Shown: positions 32,924-42,120 of the stretch, in pieces
Position numbering within the stretch: position 1 is the first letter of the stretch
How the letters are laid out: every line of letters begins with the position of its first letter
Virus record (IMG/VR): IMGVR_UViG_3300049846_000628
Span: 124,001-188,000 of that record
Strand: one strand, 5' to 3'
Source of the DNA: a virus
Length of the DNA stretch: 64,000 bases
Translations under genes and position numbers: made by a program
Notes under the pieces: generated by a model
Told to the model about the DNA's origin: nothing
The model's database searches: none
What the model saw: only the letters and a program-made list of their open reading frames with translations

Positions 32924-34642
32924 TTACCAGAAGCTATTCCAGTTTGTACCATCATATCCCTGGTGTCTATTTAAACTTGAGTTATAAATGACTGCTCCAG
33001 CTGTAATTCCTCCTGAGGTATAAGTATCTCTTTCTGCAGTTGTCATGATTGGTGGATAGAATGCCGAAGTAGTAATAGAACTTAAATCAAGTGCATCTGT
33101 AAGAGATAACGTTGATGAAGCTATTGATACTGCAGTAACACCAGCTACATTTACAGCTCCAGATCCATTTCCAAAATTATTCGCAGTAATTGTTGAACTG
33201 ACGCTAACGTTTGTTGCCGAAACTGTAGTTGCTGAAACCGTTGTTGCTGAAACTGTAGCAGCAGTAACAATACCACTTACTCTTAGATTTCCTAAGGAAC
33301 TAATACCAACACCATTTGATCCAGAATCTGGATTAGCACCAACCTGAAGATTATAAGTTGTTGGTAAACTGCTGGTAGATACTCCTAAAGTTCCAACTAG
33401 TTGAGAATTAAGTGAAAATGCTCCAGTAACTGAGAGTGTTCCACCAATATTCAAATTACCTGAGATTGTTGAAGAACCACCAACAAATGAATTTCCAGTT
33501 ACGGTAGATGTTCCAACAACGTGAAGTGTATTAGTTGGATTTGCCTGATTGATTCCTAATTTACCATCATAAGTCAGAGTCATTAATGATGTATTTGGAT
33601 TCTGCCCATAAATCCAATTGAAGTTTCCTGTACCTACACCAGCACTTCCATATTGTAGATAAGAGTTAATATTACCATCATCATAGTTTATGATATCAAG
33701 AGATTGATCTGTACTGTAATTGTAAGATAGGTTAGCATTTCCAAATCTTATTTTACCTAATCCCTTACCAGAACTATCAGATCTAGCTACGGAAACACTT
33801 GCTTCATTACTTGTACTTCTAATATGAATTGAAGATATTCCAGACTGTCTGATTTCTACTTGAGTAACTGGATTATCTGTTCCTAATCCAATTTTTCCAT
33901 TTACATTTATATTGTTCGTAACTGTTGCAACTCCAATGGAAGCACCAGATACAGAAATAAATGCAGTCGTTGTAATTCCACTCGCAGTGGAAGCAGTTCC
34001 AGTTAGATTACCAACAAATGATCCTGCAGTAACGATACCAGATACAACAATATTTGATGGGAGTCTTGCAGTATCTAATGTTCCTGTAATGATATTGCTA
34101 GCATTTAAAGCAGTGATGTTTCCACCATCACCAACAAAAGCATTTGCTGTAACAATACCAGTAATTTTAGCGTCACCAGTTGAATTAAATCCAACACCAG
34201 AAGCAGCGTCTGGATTTCCACCAATTTGGAAATAGTAGTAAGGATAGTTTGTTGCTACTCCAACAGCACCTGCGGCATAAATGCTTGTTATTCCTATTCC
34301 AGTATTAACATCAACCCATTGTGATGTTGGAATATTAATAAGACCAGATCCATCACCATAGAAAGTCGCTACACCAACTGATGATGTAATAATACCTGAA
34401 CTAATTCTAACTGTTCCATCAGTCAGAGAGACAAATGTTCCAATTCCAGTTACAAGTAAATTAGAGATTGTAGCACTTGATGCAGTAATAAGACCAACAA
34501 CCTTTGCCGTTCCTCTAATATCTAATAGTTCAGTTGGTGAGGAAGTTCCAACACCAACCAAACCATTTGAATTTACAATAAAATTATCATCATCAACCTG
34601 AACACCATTCCTAAGATTAAATGACTTTCTATAATTTGCCAT
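32924..34642 (-). CDS. Tail-fibre-like structural protein, 572 aa
   Basis: Built from short beta repeats with Gly/Ser/Thr/Val and G-I-V-T-A motifs, typical of cyanophage fibre shafts. It contains three near-perfect VSATT pentapeptide repeats (33211-33258 on the DNA), and ends NRHQGYDGTNWNSFW, a tip-like sequence seen in several cyanophage fibre proteins. No collar or chaperone domain. A late box lies 20 bases upstream. Probably determines host contact. Confidence 0.75.
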   Translation of the reverse strand: MANYRKSFNLRNGVQVDDDNFIVNSNGLVGVGTSSPTELLDIRGTAKVVGLITASSATISNLLVTGIGTFVSLTDGTVRISSGIITSSVGVATFYGDGSGLINIPTSQWVDVNTGIGITSIYAAGAVGVATNYPYYYFQIGGNPDAASGVGFNSTGDAKITGIVTANAFVGDGGNITALNASNIITGTLDTARLPSNIVVSGIVTAGSFVGNLTGTASTASGITTTAFISVSGASIGVATVTNNINVNGKIGLGTDNPVTQVEIRQSGISSIHIRSTSNEASVSVARSDSSGKGLGKIRFGNANLSYNYSTDQSLDIINYDDGNINSYLQYGSAGVGTGNFNWIYGQNPNTSLMTLTYDGKLGINQANPTNTLHVVGTSTVTGNSFVGGSSTISGNLNIGGTLSVTGAFSLNSQLVGTLGVSTSSLPTTYNLQVGANPDSGSNGVGISSLGNLRVSGIVTAATVSATTVSATTVSATNVSVSSTITANNFGNGSGAVNVAGVTAVSIASSTLSLTDALDLSSITTSAFYPPIMTTAERDTYTSGGITAGAVIYNSSLNRHQGYDGTNWNSFW

Positions 34643-34662
34643 TTGTAGCTGCTTTATTTGAA

Positions 34663-34672
34663 GTATTTATTT
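34663..34672 (-). promoter_or_regulatory. Late promoter of the 572-aa fibre gene
   Basis: Minus-strand AAAATAAATACTTC, 20-30 bases upstream of the start, in the short gap after the 1,895-codon gene. Confidence 0.6.
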
Positions 34673-34678
34673 TTAAAA

Positions 34679-37600
34679 TCACGCATAACGAATAATGTAT
34701 CCAAGAGCAATATATGGAGGTAGGTTTGCATCAGTTCCAGAAACTCCCTTATCGGCGGTTGTGAAGGTATGTGTATGGTTTTGACTCTCTCCACCAGTTC
34801 CTCCACCGTGAGAGTGGGATCCTGCGTCATTACTTCTACCAGCATCTGGTCCATTTCCTGTACCTTTAAGGGCATATCTATAATCATTATTGTTATTGAG
34901 TATCGCAGTTCTTAATAAGAATGGAACCCCACCATTATCAACTAAATTAGTAAATCTATTTGTATCAGATCTTTCACCACTGTTAACAACAAGGTGGTTA
35001 TGGTTTCCATCTCCACTGATTCCGTGGTTATGTCCTCTATTATTACCATCAGTTGTTCCTGTATGGTTGTGAGAGACAACTACAGCATCCTTTGTACCAC
35101 CCGTTCTAGTTACAGCTCCTGTAACAGTTGTTCCACCGTTTGCACTTGATCCAATAATGAATCTATCAGTTAGATTTGGAAGGTTGAAGGTTGTTGATCC
35201 GTTTCCAGCACCAAAAGTTGTTCCGGTGATTGCAAATAGAGCACTAAATGTAGTTCTAGAAACAGCAGATCCATTACATAGTAACCATCCAGTTGGAACA
35301 CTGGTCACATTTCCAGCCCACATTACAACAGATCCAATTGGTGCAATGCTCTGAGAGAAAATTTGACCAATTGTAGCAATTCCAGAAATTGAAGCATTAT
35401 TTGAAACACTTAGATCTGTTGTAGTAGTAACACCAGTAACAATAGCACCAGTTGATGTTGTTTCAATTTTCTTAGAATTATTATGATAGAGTTCAGAAGA
35501 TCCATCTACACTAAACTTACTTAGTATTTCTCCACCTATTGATTCTAGAGTAATAGAACCACTGGTTGTTCTCAGGGAAAGGTTTCCAACAGCGTTATCA
35601 ACAAAGCTACCAGTACCATTAGTGTAGATTGATAGATTAACACTATCACCAAAGATTATCTTATTAGTTCCTTTGATGTTTACATTATTAAAGGCATTTG
35701 TTCCACCAAAAATATTGATAGAATCTGATGCTGTGTTAGTAAATCTTACTTTTCCACTAAAAGTAGATTGTGCTTTAATTCTAAGATCTTTGTTGAAGGT
35801 TACAGGACCATCAAACTGAGAAAGAACTTGTCCAGAATCACCACCCTCAACAAGAAGTCTTTCCTTAATTGTAACCTCATCATATACTACACTGAGTCTT
35901 GAAGGATCTTCACCAGTGATGGTTGGATTTGGAATATCGTAGGAAACAGTTTCTCCACTTGCTGCAGAAGTTTTTGTATTTCCATTGAATACATCACCAT
36001 CACTATTCATAGCAGTGTAGACAACAACACCACCAGAACGTTCCTGAGATTGTGCTAGGAAGTCCTCTCTTTCGGTGAGAGTCTTGACTTGAATCTGTGG
36101 TAAACCAGTTGAATAGTTACCAGGACCATATCCAAGATATTCAAATGTGTGTCCAGAAGCACGAAGAATAGATGGTCTACGGAATTCAATAGCGACTGGA
36201 TCAATCTTACGAATTAGTGATCCACCATCGTGATTTTCTTGACGTGTACCGAGAGCACCACGAATAACGCTAATCTGAGCAGCATTATCACTGGTCGTCA
36301 CTCTCATAATCTCATTATCAATTTGGATATAAGATCCAAGAGGCAATCTGTTTGATGTAGCACCTACACCAGCAATTGCGAATGTTGACTCAGTTGTAAT
36401 TGAAGCAGAGAGTGTAAATGTTTCACTAGCATAGAATGGAACAGATCTTGTCCCGATATTCTCTCCATTTGCATCAGAAATGCCCTGGTTTGCTGATAAA
36501 CCGTGCTTCAGGATATAACCGTTTGTTGCCGAAATTGATTGGTTGGTTATCGCACTGAATGTGTTTACGCCAACTCTTTCATAGACTAAGTAATCTCCAA
36601 GATTATTATTGCTAGAATCAATGACTCTAAACTGGTTACCAGCAACCAATCCGTGAGCATCTGATGTAGTAAATGTGGAAATTCCTGTTGCTGAACCGTA
36701 AGAAGTTCCAGTAATTAAAACTGAAGGTCCGACTAAGAATCCATACTGACTGCTGAGAATCGTTGGATCTCCAGAAGTCTTAGCAACTGAAATAGTTGTT
36801 GCAGATCCAACTGAAGTGATTCTGTAATATCCGTCAGCGGTTGTTCCAGCACCAGTAAATTGAATTACATCACCAATATTTGTAGAAATACCTGCATTGT
36901 TAATTGCAATAGATGCATCTGCAGTTCCACCAATCTTAGCAGTATCAAAGTACAGAGTCTCTCCGCTTACATATCCAGAACCACCTGCTTGAATATCAAC
37001 ACCAACAACAGATCCACCAGAAACTACAACCTTAGCAGTAGCACCATCCCAGTTTACAAGTCCTGCTTCATTATAAAGTTTAACATTGTAGAACGTTCCA
37101 TTTGTATGTCCAGTTCCACCAGTCAGTGAACTATATGTTGCGATTCCTGCAAGACCGTGATTTCTTCCAAAGGTGATCGTTGCAATTCCACTGTTAGATA
37201 CAACTGAAGATATTGTAAGACCAATACCAATATTCTTCAGCATCAAGTCGGATGCTTCTCTTGTAATACTCTTCTTCAGATCGTTTGTTATAACATCACC
37301 AATTGGAGAACGCTTCGCAAAGGACTTCGCAGCTCTTGGGTTTGCGTCTACATTATCTCTATCCAGCTGAGGATAAAGATCTACAGGTGACTGACTGAAC
37401 TTAAGATTTGTAAATTCTGATGGTATTGCATTGTTTGCATCAAGAACATATAGGTGGTAAATACCATCCTGAACATTATAAACATATGGAGAAATAATCT
37501 CATTTCTATAAACATACAGGTTACCCTGCATATCATTTCTTTCAAATCTTGGTAGATCAATGTCTCTAACATTTACATCACTAGTGAATGTTCCTGGAGT

Positions 37601-40366
37601 ATGTGCAACTCCAAAAACGTCAGTTGTAGAATACTTAAATGTTACATCATCAGAAACAGAAACCTGGAATACACCATTATATCCAAGATTATTCTCACCA
37701 GTTGTATTGGTTGTACTCTTAACACTCTTAATCGCTACAAGATCTCCAGTTTGAAGATTATGTGGGAGTTCAGAAATAACGGTTACTGTATTTGAAGCTA
37801 CAGAGCAAGTGCTAATGAATCTTGGATTCTTATTGTATCCATAATCAGTGGTCGCAATGCTTACTCTTGTGAAATCAGCATTATTTCTAGCACCAGTTGA
37901 ACTTGAAGTTTGAATAATAAATCCAGTCTCAGGATCTTTTGCGTTTACAAGTTCTTTTGGAATTACAACTCTCATCTTGTAGAGTTTTTCATCCAAACTT
38001 CTTTCGTCAGAAATTCTCTTTACATAGATAAGATCTGTTGTAGTTCCATAAGTTTCTGTTCCACCAGACGCAAATGCATTATAAATTTGGTTATTTGCAT
38101 TAGTGTGAATAAACCAGTTTGATCTAACTGGATCATATTGTACTGGTGATCCAATGTCTCCAGATTCTTTATCAGATACTCTGCTTAAAATGCTAAGGCT
38201 GGTTCCACCATAGACTGTAAGAGTCTGATTGGAGATTGAGTTAGTATATGAAGTAGCAAGTTTGATTTCAGTCGCACTAGTACGAACAGCATAATAGATA
38301 CGATGTGGTTCAATATTCTCTGGATAATCTCCATCATCACTTATGAGAATAACTCTTTCTCCAGTCTGAATCTTGTGATTTCCAAGAGTAAAGACACTAG
38401 ATGTTAATGAAGATACTGTGTATGACTTAATAGCACTAATTGTTCCAATCGCTGTTGTAAATCCACTGCTTGCGATAATATTATCGCACATATAGATATC
38501 AGCTGAGAATGTGCTTCCTGCACCAACAAAATATAGTTTATCATTTAATCTAGCACCAATTCTATATCCCTGTGTTTGAGAAGAAGGAGCACTATCTGAT
38601 GCTGTAAATCCAGCTATGTATAAATGACTTGAAATACCGACAGAAGTAGTAAGACCTACATCTAAAGATAACCATTCAATATTATCTTCATTAGTAGTAT
38701 TAACTGCTCTTGGAGGAATAACAGCAGTAATGAAGGCATTATTGTCCTTATCAAATGCCGCCTTTCTAAATCCTACAGAGTTTAGAGATATCTGACCAAA
38801 GTTGGAGTTGGAGTTGGTAATAGAAGCATCTCCACCACTTTCTGCATCAAAGTGTTTTGTAAATCCAATTGCAAACACCGAAACAATCTGAATGAATGCA
38901 TCATTACTGATCTTAATATGACTTGTTTCCCATCCAGATCTATAAACTGCATCTGGATCTAAGTGATAGACTTGATTTGAGTCTGTCTGTGAAGCACCTT
39001 CCGTAAGAGTGGATCCATAAACAGGAGTGATTGGGTTTACACCCTGATAAGTTCTAGATGTCTTGTTATATTTTACAAACGCACGGTCGTCTTTTTGTAG
39101 TGAAACAGCAGTAAACTGTGCAACAACGGTACTTCTAAATCCAGATGCTTTACTACCATCGGCGTGAAGACCGTTCATACCCCAAACGGAGCGCATAGAA
39201 ATATTGAAAATGTATGGCGATGCGCCAGACACTGTATCAGTTTCAATTGTTACTGTCGCAGATGCAGCACTTGGGCTTGGATTGATATTTGGATAAGATG
39301 CTAATCCAGGCAGCAAGTAGGTAAATGATGTATCGCTAAGTACATTCTGAACCTTTGTTGAAATATTATATGGTGCTGTTACACCAGATCCACTAACTCC
39401 TCTGATCTTAATTGGAGTTCCTGCATTTAATCCGTGATTTGCTGAAGTTGTTACCGTTACAACTGCACTTGCAGTGCTTCCATTTCCAGAAATGATGGAA
39501 GAAATTGTAATAGGATCTGGAGCAAAAGCACCAACAATTTCCCATTCTGAACGTTGCTTTGCAAATCCTTCCCCATCAACAGGGAACTTCTGGTCTATAT
39601 CACGAATCGCATTATATGCGTTAGAGACCTTGCTATAGTACATATCAAGATCAGTAATTCCATAATTACCAATCTTGTTTACACCATCACAGAATTCAAA
39701 ACAAGTGAGTTTGTGGTGTGAGAATGATGGAATTGATTGATATGTAGTTCCGAAGTTATCAGGGTTTGTATAAACAAGACCATTATCATCACCATCAAAA
39801 ATTGAGAACTGCCAGAAATAGCAAGCACCAGTAATTCTGAAGATAGCAGACTTGCTAACAGAAGAATCTGTTGGATTTGGTACGTACTTTGGTCTGATTT
39901 TTGTCTTACGAAGGTCAAGACCAACAATAGAAGTTCCTCTTGGAACTACAACACCACCATAATAACTGTTAAACTTATAAAGAATATTGTCTTCTTGTGT
40001 TAGGTCAAAAACAGAATCAAGACCTAACGATAATACTGAGGATGCTAAAACACCAGCGCCGCCTGCTCTGGAAACTGCATAAGCAGATCCACCATTATCA
40101 TAGATCGCAAATCCAGGTCTATTATCAACTAAGTGCTCTCCAGGGAATAACAGAATTGTAGTTTTTTCTACTAAATCGTTATTATCACCCTTAACGTAAG
40201 AGAACCTCGCTGCTTCTATAAGAGCTCTCTGAATCGTTTTGAACGGACGGGCAAGGGAATTTCCCTGATTTGTAATTGAGTCGGTAGCATCTAGATCATT
40301 GGGATTTACATATAGAATGCGACCCTCAGTGTTCTTAATAAAATTATCTAATTTGTTTAATGGCAA
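34679..40366 (-). CDS. Large tail-fibre/baseplate protein with collar domain, 1895 aa
   Basis: The largest gene in the window. The N-terminus (PLNKLDNFIKNTEGRILYVN, then GNSLARPFKTIQRALIEAAR) is a widely conserved cyanophage head-on structure leading into a parallel beta-helix-like stretch. The body is beta-rich with many T/S/G/N. The C-terminal 180 residues are a phage tail-collar domain: PIGSVVMWAGNVTSVPTGWL, LCNGSAVSRTTF, GNGSTTFNLPNLTDRFIIGS, then a His-rich (SHNHTGTT, NRGHNHGISG, SHSHGGG, NHTHTF) metal-binding tip as in T4 gp12-like trimers. Some cyanophage genomes call similar proteins VrlC. The frame starts with TTG at 40364-40366 after GCGGAAA. Confidence 0.82.
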   Translation of the reverse strand: MPLNKLDNFIKNTEGRILYVNPNDLDATDSITNQGNSLARPFKTIQRALIEAARFSYVKGDNNDLVEKTTILLFPGEHLVDNRPGFAIYDNGGSAYAVSRAGGAGVLASSVLSLGLDSVFDLTQEDNILYKFNSYYGGVVVPRGTSIVGLDLRKTKIRPKYVPNPTDSSVSKSAIFRITGACYFWQFSIFDGDDNGLVYTNPDNFGTTYQSIPSFSHHKLTCFEFCDGVNKIGNYGITDLDMYYSKVSNAYNAIRDIDQKFPVDGEGFAKQRSEWEIVGAFAPDPITISSIISGNGSTASAVVTVTTSANHGLNAGTPIKIRGVSGSGVTAPYNISTKVQNVLSDTSFTYLLPGLASYPNINPSPSAASATVTIETDTVSGASPYIFNISMRSVWGMNGLHADGSKASGFRSTVVAQFTAVSLQKDDRAFVKYNKTSRTYQGVNPITPVYGSTLTEGASQTDSNQVYHLDPDAVYRSGWETSHIKISNDAFIQIVSVFAIGFTKHFDAESGGDASITNSNSNFGQISLNSVGFRKAAFDKDNNAFITAVIPPRAVNTTNEDNIEWLSLDVGLTTSVGISSHLYIAGFTASDSAPSSQTQGYRIGARLNDKLYFVGAGSTFSADIYMCDNIIASSGFTTAIGTISAIKSYTVSSLTSSVFTLGNHKIQTGERVILISDDGDYPENIEPHRIYYAVRTSATEIKLATSYTNSISNQTLTVYGGTSLSILSRVSDKESGDIGSPVQYDPVRSNWFIHTNANNQIYNAFASGGTETYGTTTDLIYVKRISDERSLDEKLYKMRVVIPKELVNAKDPETGFIIQTSSSTGARNNADFTRVSIATTDYGYNKNPRFISTCSVASNTVTVISELPHNLQTGDLVAIKSVKSTTNTTGENNLGYNGVFQVSVSDDVTFKYSTTDVFGVAHTPGTFTSDVNVRDIDLPRFERNDMQGNLYVYRNEIISPYVYNVQDGIYHLYVLDANNAIPSEFTNLKFSQSPVDLYPQLDRDNVDANPRAAKSFAKRSPIGDVITNDLKKSITREASDLMLKNIGIGLTISSVVSNSGIATITFGRNHGLAGIATYSSLTGGTGHTNGTFYNVKLYNEAGLVNWDGATAKVVVSGGSVVGVDIQAGGSGYVSGETLYFDTAKIGGTADASIAINNAGISTNIGDVIQFTGAGTTADGYYRITSVGSATTISVAKTSGDPTILSSQYGFLVGPSVLITGTSYGSATGISTFTTSDAHGLVAGNQFRVIDSSNNNLGDYLVYERVGVNTFSAITNQSISATNGYILKHGLSANQGISDANGENIGTRSVPFYASETFTLSASITTESTFAIAGVGATSNRLPLGSYIQIDNEIMRVTTSDNAAQISVIRGALGTRQENHDGGSLIRKIDPVAIEFRRPSILRASGHTFEYLGYGPGNYSTGLPQIQVKTLTEREDFLAQSQERSGGVVVYTAMNSDGDVFNGNTKTSAASGETVSYDIPNPTITGEDPSRLSVVYDEVTIKERLLVEGGDSGQVLSQFDGPVTFNKDLRIKAQSTFSGKVRFTNTASDSINIFGGTNAFNNVNIKGTNKIIFGDSVNLSIYTNGTGSFVDNAVGNLSLRTTSGSITLESIGGEILSKFSVDGSSELYHNNSKKIETTSTGAIVTGVTTTTDLSVSNNASISGIATIGQIFSQSIAPIGSVVMWAGNVTSVPTGWLLCNGSAVSRTTFSALFAITGTTFGAGNGSTTFNLPNLTDRFIIGSSANGGTTVTGAVTRTGGTKDAVVVSHNHTGTTDGNNRGHNHGISGDGNHNHLVVNSGERSDTNRFTNLVDNGGVPFLLRTAILNNNNDYRYALKGTGNGPDAGRSNDAGSHSHGGGTGGESQNHTHTFTTADKGVSGTDANLPPYIALGYIIRYA

Positions 40367-40388
40367 TTTTCCGCACCAATTACTACTT

Positions 40389-40928
40389 CTATGCTTTATT
40401 TATTATTCTTCCCAATTTATAATCTTTACCCGGACACTCTTTTGAAAACTTACATTCTACTCCATTATTCCACCATTTTTTGCCCCAAGAAGGATTCTTT
40501 TCCTTTGACATAATACCCACCATAACAGCACTCACACTCTCCCTCCATTTATCACTTGCCTTTCTTTTCTTTGCTGCTTTACTCAATGCTTTTCTATGTG
40601 CCTCACTTTTCTTTCTGCCTTTATGTGCCTCACTTAACTTCCTTTTAGTTTCCTCACTCAAAACCCTACCGGCACATCCTTCACCACCATCAGTCATATT
40701 TCTCAAAATACCTGTACCTAAATCTTTTCTACCAAGCACGGCAATCATATAAACCTCGTGCTTTCGTGCTTCTTCGTCTGTAAGGTTTTGCTTTAAGAAT
40801 ATTCTTCTATCTTCTTCTGGGGGCAGATGTATTGCGTGCAGTTTATTGTTAATTCTACCTGCCTTTCCCTTACCAATGTAGTATGGAGTTCCATCTTCAC
40901 GCAAGTAAGCGTAAGTATAATAATTCAT
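40389..40928 (-). CDS. GIY-YIG homing endonuclease
   Basis: A 179-residue endonuclease whose first 20 residues (MNYYTYAYLREDGTPYYIGK) nearly equal those of the 18.1-kb gene. Arg/Glu catalytic positions are preserved (ARKHEVYMIAVLG). The middle GGEGCAGRVLSEETKRKLSE, then AHKGRKKSEAHRKALSKAAK is a NUMOD3-type DNA-binding repeat. It ends WWNNGVECKFSKECPGKDYK, a second recognition motif. Inserted upstream of the 1,895-codon gene, with a hairpin-late-promoter leader. Confidence 0.88.
   Translation of the reverse strand: MNYYTYAYLREDGTPYYIGKGKAGRINNKLHAIHLPPEEDRRIFLKQNLTDEEARKHEVYMIAVLGRKDLGTGILRNMTDGGEGCAGRVLSEETKRKLSEAHKGRKKSEAHRKALSKAAKKRKASDKWRESVSAVMVGIMSKEKNPSWGKKWWNNGVECKFSKECPGKDYKLGRIINKA
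40394..40406 (-). promoter_or_regulatory. Late promoter of the 1895-aa gene
   Basis: Minus-strand AATAATAAATAAAGC, about 30 bases upstream of the TTG start. It overlaps the 3' end of the GIY-YIG gene. Confidence 0.55.
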
Positions 40929-40930
40929 TC

Positions 40931-41014
40931 TGCTTTAATCGTGGTTATGAATATTTATATGAGAAAAGGAGCATTTCTGCTCCTACTCTTTGCTTAAACA
41001 ACCACGATTAAGCA
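40931..41014 (-). promoter_or_regulatory. Inverted repeat enclosing a late promoter (endonuclease leader)
   Basis: Arms TGCTTTAATCGTGGTT (40931-40946) and AACCACGATTAAGCA (41000-41014) pair over 15 bases with one bulge. The loop holds TATAAATA (40952-40959) and a terminator-like AGGAGCA-GAAA-TGCTCCT (40967-40984) with TTTT. The 3' arm ends two bases before the ATG. Confidence 0.75.
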
Positions 41015-41021
41015 CTAATAT

Positions 41022-41324
41022 TTATGAAGTCAAATCTTCCCCATATTCAAGTTCAAAGTCATCTGGAAGATCCTCTGGATTTTCCAGTTCTATTGGAAAC
41101 AACATTGGATGTGCTTCTTCATCTATAAGGTAAAACGAAGATTTATATAAGTCTTCTGGATCAAATGTACGGTTTTTATCTGCTTCTCTACACAAATCTT
41201 GGTCATATAAATGTCCCTCTGGTAATTCATCAAATGTAAAAGGAACGTGATTGATGAAATACATTTTCACAATCATACTGCCGTCATTGTACCAACAATA
41301 TGCGTGATCGATACGATAAGACAT
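41022..41324 (-). CDS. Conserved acidic protein, 100 aa
   Basis: Start MSYRIDHAYCWYNDGSMIVK at 41322-41324 after a late-type AATAAATA box (41342-41353). Aromatic first half, very acidic tail (LENPEDLPDDFELEYGEDLT). Unknown. Confidence 0.65.
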   Translation of the reverse strand: MSYRIDHAYCWYNDGSMIVKMYFINHVPFTFDELPEGHLYDQDLCREADKNRTFDPEDLYKSSFYLIDEEAHPMLFPIELENPEDLPDDFELEYGEDLTS

Positions 41325-41357
41325 AGGGATTTTCCCATATCTCTTATTTATTTTAAG

Positions 41358-41439
41358 TAGGGCGAGCGGGACTTGAACCCGCAAGGCTTGCGCCACCGGT
41401 TTTTAAGACCGGAATGTTTACCGATTTCATCACCGCCCC
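41358..41439 (-). tRNA. tRNA-Leu (anticodon UAA)
   Basis: An 82-base class II tRNA. Acceptor GGGGCGG/TCGCCCT (two G-U), anticodon stem CCGGT/ACCGG around CTTAAAA (anticodon TAA), a variable arm (GGCGCAAGCC), T arm GCGGG-TTCAAGT-CCCGC, discriminator A. Decodes UUA, common in A+T-rich phage genes and rarer in G+C-rich Synechococcus hosts. Confidence 0.9.
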
Positions 41440-41482
41440 GTGATGTGAGACCATTATAACTCTTTGAGTCTGAATGGTCAAG

Positions 41483-41555
41483 TGCTCCTTGCGTGGATCG
41501 AACACGCCTCAGGCGAATTATGAGTTCGCTGCATTCACCAGATTGCTAAAGGAGC
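41483..41555 (-). tRNA. tRNA with CAU anticodon (Met or Ile2)
   Basis: A 73-base class I tRNA. Acceptor GCTCCTT/AAGGAGC, anticodon stem GCGAA/TTCGC around CTCATAA (anticodon CAT), T arm GCGTG-TTCGATC-CACGC, discriminator A. It may be elongator Met or, if host TilS modifies C34 to lysidine, an AUA-reading Ile tRNA; phage CAU tRNAs are often the latter. Confidence 0.88.
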
Positions 41556-41559
41556 AAGG

Positions 41560-41647
41560 TACGAGTGCCTGGATTCGAACCAGGTCAAAGCCGCTAATCT
41601 GGCGGAAAGAGTTTATAAGACTCCTCTGACTACCAAGTCTCACTCGC
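41560..41647 (-). tRNA. Class II tRNA with unusual UAU anticodon
   Basis: An 88-base tRNA-like gene. Acceptor GCGAGTG/CACTCGT, D arm GACT-TGGT-AGTC, anticodon stem GGAGT/ACTCT (one G-U) around CTTATAA, long variable arm CCGCCAGATTAGCGG, T arm CCTGG-TTCGAAT-CCAGG, discriminator A. The anticodon reads UAU (Ile AUA), but a long variable arm is expected only in Leu, Ser and Tyr tRNAs. Amino-acid identity is therefore uncertain. Only four bases separate it from the next tRNA. Confidence 0.8.
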
Positions 41648-41670
41648 ATAAAAACCCTAAGTATCAGGGT
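41648..41670 (-). terminator. Hairpin between antitoxin gene and tRNA cluster
   Basis: Minus strand ACCCT-GATACTT-AGGGT then TTTTATG. It overlaps the end of the antitoxin gene; the stop TGA is in the loop. Confidence 0.5.
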
Positions 41671-41837
41671 GCTTCGTTATTTAACTCAGTGTGTATTCGT
41701 ATGAGGTCATCATCTGCGGGCATCATAACTGCTGCCTGCCCGTCTTCGTTGATGATTCCTAAACGCTCTCCATTTTCAACTCGTTCCATCAGTTCATCAA
41801 ACCTCTCTTGAAACTCTTCCACTGTGAAAATTTCCAT
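41664..41837 (-). CDS. Phd/YefM-like antitoxin-fold protein, 57 aa
   Basis: MEIFTVEEFQERFDELMERV, then ENGERLGIINEDGQAAVMMP. This is the compact DNA-binding half of Phd/YefM antitoxins (strand, two helices, strand-strand). No toxin partner is encoded next to it. Orphan antitoxins in phages may neutralise a host toxin or act as transcription regulators. Confidence 0.7.
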   Translation of the reverse strand: MEIFTVEEFQERFDELMERVENGERLGIINEDGQAAVMMPADDDLIRIHTELNNEAP

Positions 41838-41859
41838 TTTCGATATTTATATTATAGCA

Positions 41860-42060
41860 TCACTGCCCATAAATTGCAAGATCTGCATACTCAATCTGCT
41901 CAGGTTGAAGATTTGCAGTAACAACTTCCAGAACGTTCATAAATTCGTCTACAGTATCACACTCTACCAGACGTTCACTACCTCGATCACTCAAAAGCAG
42001 GAAGGTACGGGTGCATACGTCAATCACAATACCTTGTACGGTTTCTTGTGCAGTGCTCAT
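41860..42060 (-). CDS. Conserved small protein, 66 aa
   Basis: MSTAQETVQGIVIDVCTRTF, then SERLVECDTVDEFMNVLEVV. Beta-rich start resembling a small barrel, then a helix. A perfect TATAAT box lies 26 bases upstream. Confidence 0.65.
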   Translation of the reverse strand: MSTAQETVQGIVIDVCTRTFLLLSDRGSERLVECDTVDEFMNVLEVVTANLQPEQIEYADLAIYGQ

Positions 42061-42085
42061 TCGGTGTTCCGTTGATTACCCCCAT

Positions 42086-42091
42086 ATTATA
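42086..42091 (-). promoter_or_regulatory. -10 box TATAAT
   Basis: Minus-strand CCCTATAATATGGGG ahead of the 66-residue gene. Confidence 0.6.
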
Positions 42092-42120
42092 GGGTAGATG
42101 GGTCCTGGCGTCAAGGGGTC

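Noticed and set aside
34679-40366. Several plus-strand frames of 60-90 residues inside the large fibre gene
   Set aside because: All are antisense to an uninterrupted 1,895-codon gene and rich in Ser/Thr/Ile/Val from reversed beta-repeat codons.
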